Of a stretch of DNA of 37,589 nucleotides, positions 33,591-37,589 are shown piece after piece (position 1 is the first letter of the stretch; each line of letters opens with the position of its first letter). The DNA is from an uncultured Bacillota bacterium (GTDB lineage: Bacteria > Bacillota > Clostridia > Christensenellales > Borkfalkiaceae): positions 1 to 37,589 of the forward strand of contig CASFTB010000017.1 in NCBI GenBank assembly GCA_949297575.1. The letters are read 5' to 3'. The position numbers and the translations under genes are program-made. Under the pieces are notes generated by a model. It saw only the letters and a program-made list of their open reading frames with translations. It made no database searches and was not told the DNA's origin.

Positions 33591-33750
33591 GTTTGCGCGA
33601 AAGCGTTTTCGCAGGAAAGGTGGAGCCGCGCGATTATATAATATATAATATGTGAGCCCTTAAAATATCGCGCGGCGAGGAAAATCTCCGCTGTCCCGAC
33701 CATCGGGAGGGCAGTGGGGTTGTCCTCAAAATCTCCGGGCAAAATTGTTT

Positions 33751-33782
33751 GCAAAAGCAAAAACCACGCTTTTTGCTTTTGC
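33751..33782 (+). repeat. M3-type hairpin, copy B2
   Basis: A perfect 13-bp stem (33751-33763 with 33770-33782) with the same CCACGC loop as copy B1 but a different stem. It ends 2 bases before the 183-nt leader, the position copy A occupies before topA. Confidence 0.75.
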
Positions 33783-33784
33783 CC

Positions 33785-33967
33785 CTTGCGCCGCGTGGGC
33801 GGCGTTGAGGAAGAGGGTGAATTTTTTGCCCTATTTAATATGTGTGCCCTGAAAAGGGCAAAAAAGAGGGAGAAACCGCCGTCGAAAACGCTGAAAGCGT
33901 CTGAACGGCGGTGTCGCCCTCAGATCGGATGCTTTTGTTTCATCAGCTTGAAACAAAAGCAACGAGG
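33785..33967 (+). ncRNA. 183-nt structured leader upstream of hisS
   Basis: Second copy of the element at 25871-26053, same length, and the start codon is the same 8 bases past its end. Last hairpin 33931-33942 with 33949-33960, loop TCAGCT, then CGAGGAG. Several stem pairs differ from the topA copy while staying complementary. No T-box sequence is visible, although hisS is a common T-box target, so control by histidine-tRNA charging through that route is not supported. Confidence 0.65.
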
Positions 33968-33974
33968 AGTTTTT

Positions 33975-35231
33975 ATGATCAACATTCCCAAAGGTACAAA
34001 AGACGTTCTGCCTTCCGAGGCATACAAGTGGCACTTCGTGGAGGGCACCGCCCGCAGGATCGCGGCGCTGTACAACCTCCGCGAGATCCGCACGCCTGTT
34101 TTCGAGCACACCGAGCTCTTTCTGCGCGGTGTGGGGGACACGACGGACATCGTCAACAAGGAGATGTACACCTTTCTCGACAAGGGAGAGCGCTCCATCA
34201 CCTTAAAGCCGGAGGGCACGGCGGGCGTCGTGCGTTCCTTCATCGAAAACGGCATGGCGGGGGGCGTGCTGCCCGCAAAGATGTACTACATCACCCCCGT
34301 GTTCCGCTACGAGCGGCCGCAGGCGGGCAGGCTGCGCGAACACCACCAGTTCGGCGTGGAGATCTTCGGCGGCAAGGGGCCGGAAACGGATGCGGAGGTC
34401 ATCCTGCTCGCGCGCGACTACATCGCCGCCCTGGGCGTGGAGGGGGTAGAGCTCAACCTCAACTCCATCGGCTGCAGGCACTGCCGCCCTAAATTCAACG
34501 AGGCGCTCAAAGAATACCTGCGCCCGCACCTGCCCGAAATGTGCCCCACCTGCAACGCGCGCTTCGAAAAGAATCCGCTGCGCATCCTCGACTGCAAGGA
34601 GGAGGCATGCGCCAGGATCAACGAAAGCGCCCCCAAAACGCTCGATTTCCTCTGCGACGAGTGCCGCGAGCACTTTGAAAAGCTGTGCGCCATCCTCGAT
34701 TCCTGCGGGGTGAAGTACAAGCTCAACCCCAAGCTCGTGCGCGGCCTCGATTACTATTCCAAAACGGTGTTCGAGTTCGTGTCCACGAGCATCGGCTCGC
34801 AGGGCACCGTCCTCGGCGGCGGCCGGTACGATACCCTCATCGAAAACCTCGGCGGCCCCTCCGTCCCCGCGGTCGGCTTCGGCAGCGGCATCGAGCGCAT
34901 GCTGCTCGTGCTGGAAAACACGGGCAAGGGCGTCCCCGCAGAGCCCCCGCTCGGCGCCTATGTCGCCGGCCTCGACGAGGCGGGCAGAGAGGCGGCCTTC
35001 CGCCTCGCGGGCGAGCTGCGCGCGGCGGGCGTCTCCGCCGAGTTCGATCACGCCGCCCGCTCCGTCAAGGCGCAGTTCAAGTACGCGGGCAAGATCGGCG
35101 CGCGCTACGTCGTCGTCATCGGCTCGCAGGAGCTGGAGAGCGGCGCGTACACCGTCAAAAACATGGCGGATTCTTCCTCGGAGAGCGTCAAGGCGGAGAG
35201 CGTCGTCGGCTATCTCCTGCAGAGGCTGTAA
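33975..35231 (+). CDS. hisS: Histidyl-tRNA synthetase
   Basis: A 418-residue class II aminoacyl-tRNA synthetase charging tRNA-His. Motif 1 region (PSEAYKWHFVEGTARRIA), motif 2 (PVFRYERPQAGRLREHHQFG), histidine-specific motifs LVRGLDYYSKTVFEF and LGGGRYDTL, and motif 3 VGFGSGIERMLL. A C-terminal anticodon-binding domain (about 325-418) follows. The insertion with CPTCNARF..LDCKEEAC is common in Bacillota HisRS and may bind zinc. The ATG at 33975 follows CGAGGAG. It is the first gene of a hisS-rseC-trxA operon joined by overlapping codons. Confidence 0.96.
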   Translation: MINIPKGTKDVLPSEAYKWHFVEGTARRIAALYNLREIRTPVFEHTELFLRGVGDTTDIVNKEMYTFLDKGERSITLKPEGTAGVVRSFIENGMAGGVLPAKMYYITPVFRYERPQAGRLREHHQFGVEIFGGKGPETDAEVILLARDYIAALGVEGVELNLNSIGCRHCRPKFNEALKEYLRPHLPEMCPTCNARFEKNPLRILDCKEEACARINESAPKTLDFLCDECREHFEKLCAILDSCGVKYKLNPKLVRGLDYYSKTVFEFVSTSIGSQGTVLGGGRYDTLIENLGGPSVPAVGFGSGIERMLLVLENTGKGVPAEPPLGAYVAGLDEAGREAAFRLAGELRAAGVSAEFDHAARSVKAQFKYAGKIGARYVVVIGSQELESGAYTVKNMADSSSESVKAESVVGYLLQRL

Positions 35232-35677
35232 TGACCGAGCGCGCCCTCGTCTTAAAGACATTCGGAAAGATCGCGACCGTGCAGATCGAAAAAAAACCGG
35301 AATGCGACGGCTGCAAGATCTGCGCGTTCAAACAGGGCAAGAGTCGCGTCAAGGTCAAAGCGCTCAACACCGCGGGCGCGCGCCCGGGCGACGCCGTGCT
35401 CGTCCGCGCCGAAAAGGACAACCGCCTGTTGGCATCTTTTCTCGCATACGTGCCGCCCGTTTTGTGCGCGGCGGCGGGCGTGCTCGTCGGCACGCTCGCG
35501 CTCTCGAGCGAGTTGTGGGCGGCGCTGCTGTGCATCGCGGGCATCGCGGTCGGCTTTGTCGCCGTGTGGCTGGCAGACAGGCTGGTTTCAAAAACGAAGG
35601 GCTTCGGAATGGAAGTCGTCGAAATAATCCAAGATACCGAAAGAAAGGAGGAAAAGGAAGATGGTGAAGGCATTTGA
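35231..35677 (+). CDS. RseC/SoxR-reducing-system-like membrane protein
   Basis: A 148-residue protein of the RseC/MucC family. An N-terminal domain with three clustered cysteines (ECDGCKICAF, about residues 24-31) is followed by two membrane segments (about 70-90 and 95-115) and a short charged cytoplasmic tail. In proteobacteria RseC modulates sigma-E signalling or SoxR reduction; in Clostridia the role is unproven, and cysteines plus a neighbouring thioredoxin suggest redox chemistry or an iron-sulfur site. Its ATG overlaps the hisS stop (TAATG), and trxA starts inside its last codons, so all three are coupled. Confidence 0.8.
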   Translation: MTERALVLKTFGKIATVQIEKKPECDGCKICAFKQGKSRVKVKALNTAGARPGDAVLVRAEKDNRLLASFLAYVPPVLCAAAGVLVGTLALSSELWAALLCIAGIAVGFVAVWLADRLVSKTKGFGMEVVEIIQDTERKEEKEDGEGI

Positions 35678-35975
35678 CGGCGCGGCGTTCCGCGCCGCAA
35701 TGGAGGCAAAGGAGACGCTCGTCGTCGATTTCTGGGCAGAGTGGTGCGGCCCCTGCCGCATGCTCGCGCCCGTCATGGAAGAGCTCTCCGACGAATTCGA
35801 GGGCAGGGTACGCTTCGTCAAGATAGACGTGGACGACAACCCCGACCTCGCGCGCGAGTATTCCATCATGAGCATCCCGTGCGTGATGGTGTTCAAAGGC
35901 GGCGCGCTCGCCGCAAAGAACGTCGGGTTCGCCCCCAAGGCGAAGATGAAGGAATTCATCGAAAAGAATCTCTGA
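35661..35975 (+). CDS. trxA: Thioredoxin
   Basis: A 104-residue thioredoxin. Active site WCGPC (Cys29, Cys32), buried Asp23 in VVDFWAEW, cis-Pro73 in SIPCVMVF. The residue after the cis-proline is Cys74 where Thr is usual, giving a third cysteine near the active site. It starts 17 bases before the end of the RseC-like gene with AAGGAGGAAAAGG upstream. By family it reduces disulfides in the cytoplasm; its position suggests it may serve the RseC-like protein. The 110 bases after it (35976-36087) show no gene. Confidence 0.94.
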   Translation: MVKAFDGAAFRAAMEAKETLVVDFWAEWCGPCRMLAPVMEELSDEFEGRVRFVKIDVDDNPDLAREYSIMSIPCVMVFKGGALAAKNVGFAPKAKMKEFIEKNL

Positions 35976-36087
35976 GCGAAAGCCCCGCCGCATCCCTCGG
36001 CGCGGCAAAGCAGCGCCTCGTCGAGCTGAAGGTGCGGGAGGAGGCGCTCGGCTCTCCCGATCGCCCGCAGCGGCGGAGAACACGGCA

Positions 36088-36129
36088 GGGGAGGGCGCGG
36101 AAAAAATCCGCGCCCTCCCCCCTTATTTT
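36088..36129 (+). terminator. Terminator of the hisS-rseC-trxA operon
   Basis: A 14-bp GC-rich stem (36088-36101 with 36107-36120), five-A loop, then CCTTATTTT. Confidence 0.9.
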
Positions 36130-36130
36130 C

Positions 36131-36159
36131 TTGAAAAAAGCGCCGCTTTGCGCTATAAT
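36131..36159 (+). promoter_or_regulatory. Promoter of glyA
   Basis: TTGAAA (36131-36136), 17-nt spacer, perfect TATAAT (36154-36159), 29 bases before the start codon. The -35 box lies within the tail of the preceding terminator. Confidence 0.85.
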
Positions 36160-36188
36160 AGGAAGAAAAAAACGACGGAGAAAATGTC

Positions 36189-37439
36189 ATGATCGATCTT
36201 ACGACAATCAAAAACGCCGACGCGGAAGTATACGAGGCGATGAAGCACGAGCTCGACCGCCAGCGGAACAACATCGAGCTCATCGCCAGCGAAAACTTTG
36301 TCTCTCCCGCCGTGATGGCGGCGGTCGGTTCGCACCTCACCAATAAATATGCCGAGGGCCTTCCCGGCAAGCGCTATTACGGCGGCTGCCAGTACGTAGA
36401 CGTCGTCGAGAACCTCGCCATCGAGCGCTGCAAGCAGCTCTTCGGCTGCGACCACGCCAACGTCCAGCCGCACAGCGGCGCACAGGCGAACACCGCCGTG
36501 TACTTCGCGCTCCTGCAGCCGGGTGATACCATCCTCGGCATGAACCTCTCCCACGGAGGGCACCTCACCCACGGCTCTCCCGTCAATATCTCCGGCAAAT
36601 ACTTCAGGATCGTCCCGTACGGCGTTTCCGAAGCGGACGAGCGCATCGACTACGACGCCCTCGAAAAGCTCGCCGTCGAAAACAAGCCCAAGATGATCGT
36701 CGCGGGCGCCTCCGCGTACCCGCGCATCATCGACTTCCCCCGCCTGCGCGAGATCGCAGACAAGGTCGGCGCCTACCTGATGGTAGACATCGCCCACATC
36801 GCGGGCCTCGTCGCGGCGGGTCTGCACCCTTCGCCCGTTCCCTATGCGGATATCGTGACGACGACCACGCACAAGACGCTGCGCGGCCCCCGCGGCGGCG
36901 TCATCATGTGCAAAGAGCAGTACGCCAAGGCCATCGACAAGGCCGTGTTCCCCGGCATGCAGGGCGGCCCGCTCATGCACGTCATCGCGGGCAAGGCGGT
37001 CGCCTTCAAAGAGGCGCTCTCCCCCGCATTCAAAGAATACCAGAAACAGGTCGTCAAAAACGCGGCGGCCATGGCAGACGAGTTCACCAGGTGCGGCGTG
37101 CGGCTCGTTTCGGGCGGCACCGACAACCACCTCATGCTCGTCGACCTCAGAGACAAAAACATGACGGGCAAAGAGCTGGAAAAGATGCTCGACGAGGTCA
37201 ACATCACCGCCAACAAGAACACCATCCCCTTTGAAACGACCAGCCCCTTCATCACCAGCGGCGTCCGCATCGGCACGCCCAGCATCACCTCCCGCGGCTT
37301 CAAGGAAGAGGACGCCCGCAAGGTCGCCCGCCTCATCGCCAGGATCATCGACGAAAAGGAGGCCGCCTTCGACGCCGTGCGCGCCGAGGTGAAGGCGCTG
37401 TGCGAAAAGTACCCCCTCTATGCAGAAGACGTCATGTGA
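36189..37439 (+). CDS. glyA: Serine hydroxymethyltransferase
   Basis: A 416-residue PLP enzyme interconverting serine plus tetrahydrofolate and glycine plus 5,10-methylene-tetrahydrofolate. Family signatures: [71 protein letters not shown], and the PLP lysine Lys229 in [29 protein letters not shown] near the end binds substrate. GGAG lies 8 bases before the ATG. It has its own promoter and terminator and so is expressed alone. Its product is the methyl donor used by TrmFO encoded upstream. Confidence 0.97.
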   Translation: MIDLTTIKNADAEVYEAMKHELDRQRNNIELIASENFVSPAVMAAVGSHLTNKYAEGLPGKRYYGGCQYVDVVENLAIERCKQLFGCDHANVQPHSGAQANTAVYFALLQPGDTILGMNLSHGGHLTHGSPVNISGKYFRIVPYGVSEADERIDYDALEKLAVENKPKMIVAGASAYPRIIDFPRLREIADKVGAYLMVDIAHIAGLVAAGLHPSPVPYADIVTTTTHKTLRGPRGGVIMCKEQYAKAIDKAVFPGMQGGPLMHVIAGKAVAFKEALSPAFKEYQKQVVKNAAAMADEFTRCGVRLVSGGTDNHLMLVDLRDKNMTGKELEKMLDEVNITANKNTIPFETTSPFITSGVRIGTPSITSRGFKEEDARKVARLIARIIDEKEAAFDAVRAEVKALCEKYPLYAEDVM

Positions 37440-37460
37440 TCGGATCCTCGCATAAAACGG

Positions 37461-37496
37461 CGGGCCCTCCCCGGGTAAGGGGAGGGCCCGTTTTCT
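37461..37496 (+). terminator. Terminator of glyA
   Basis: A 12-bp perfect stem (37461-37472 with 37479-37490), 6-nt loop, then TTTTCT. Confidence 0.93.
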
Positions 37497-37504
37497 GTGT
37501 AAAC

Positions 37505-37570
37505 GAAAGCCCCGCGATAGTCGCGGGGTTCCGGGGAGGCTAAAGCCGATGAAATAGACAAAGGAACTCC
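37505..37570 (-). repeat. Hairpin repeat, copy 2 (window right end)
   Basis: Minus-strand copy of the element at 22-86: GGAGTT, 42 nt to the hairpin CCCCGCG, loop ACTAT, CGCGGGG (37528-37510), then CTTTCGTTT. The stem sequence differs from copy 1 but pairs perfectly. Before GGAGTT it has another small hairpin (GATTGT/ACAATC) absent from copy 1. Confidence 0.5.
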
Positions 37571-37589
37571 GATTGTGTTACAATCAAGC

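Larger units (their letters stand above)
33364..33784. other. Non-coding part of the hslU-hisS gap
   Basis: No gene seen. Besides the modules listed separately it has hairpins TTTGCGGCAT/ATGCCGCAAA (33415-33468), CCCCC/GGGGG around a TTC loop (near 33469-33484), CCGTAA/TTACGG (33477-33490), GCGAAA/TTTCGC (33596-33612), and a TATAAT-rich stretch (33637-33649) that could be a -10 region for hisS but lacks a good -35 box. Confidence 0.6.

Noticed and set aside
33785..33974. T-box riboswitch before hisS
   Set aside because: No AGGGTGGNACCGCG-type T-box and no terminator/antiterminator pair; the same element precedes topA, which makes tRNA-His sensing unlikely.
35976..36087. Possible short gene after trxA
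   Set aside because: The open frame here is a different frame running out of trxA, lacks a start with a ribosome site and ends in the operon terminator.

Overview
The window reads as the chromosome of an uncultured, high-GC member of the Clostridia (Bacillota). This rests on sigma-A promoters with TATAAT-type -10 boxes and 17-nt spacers, strong AGGAGG ribosome sites, a perfect CIRCE operator, CCA-encoding tRNA genes, and Bacillota gene neighbourhoods (tig-clpP-clpX-lon-ysxC; dprA-topA-trmFO-hslV-hslU). The genus cannot be set from this sequence; a Christensenellales-like lineage is only a guess. Most genes are GC-rich, and a few intergenic stretches are strikingly AT-rich.

Layout. 1-6.6 kb: a TrmH-type RNA methyltransferase, an MFS transporter, a flippase-like UPF0104 membrane protein, a GT8 glycosyltransferase and RqcH (ribosome quality control). 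6.6-15.8 kb: a protein-quality block of trigger factor, ClpP, ClpX, Lon and the ribosome-assembly GTPase YsxC, interrupted by an NfnA/NfnB-like electron-transfer pair. 15.9-19.6 kb: a degenerate sugar-phosphate transferase, a zinc-ribbon membrane protein and RarA. 19.6-20.4 kb: four minus-strand tRNAs (Val, Gly, Cys, Leu) beside a 49-bp direct repeat. 20.6-25.5 kb: a GT-C glycosyltransferase with a large inserted ectodomain, then YifB/ComM and DprA. 26-33.3 kb: TopA, an AT-rich island with a lipoprotein, then a CIRCE-controlled trmFO-hslV-hslU group. 34-37.4 kb: hisS-rseC-trxA, then glyA.

The most unusual content is non-coding. A 183-nt element stands at the same distance before the start codons of two unrelated genes, topA and hisS. 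The two copies differ by compensatory changes in their helices, as expected of a structured RNA leader. Its last hairpin lies against the ribosome site and recurs, reversed, just after dprA. Three more hairpin modules recur with paired changes in the dprA-topA, hslV-hslU and hslU-hisS gaps, so the spacers look like a modular BOX-like repeat family that even splits hslV from hslU.

Other notable points are a consensus promoter whose spacer is 14 nt and holds nine G residues before a lipoprotein gene (a candidate phase-variable switch), a phosphoglycosyltransferase homologue lacking its Asp-Glu dyad, a trigger factor with a histone-H1-like repeated tail, and a related hairpin repeat in opposite orientation at the two ends of the window.
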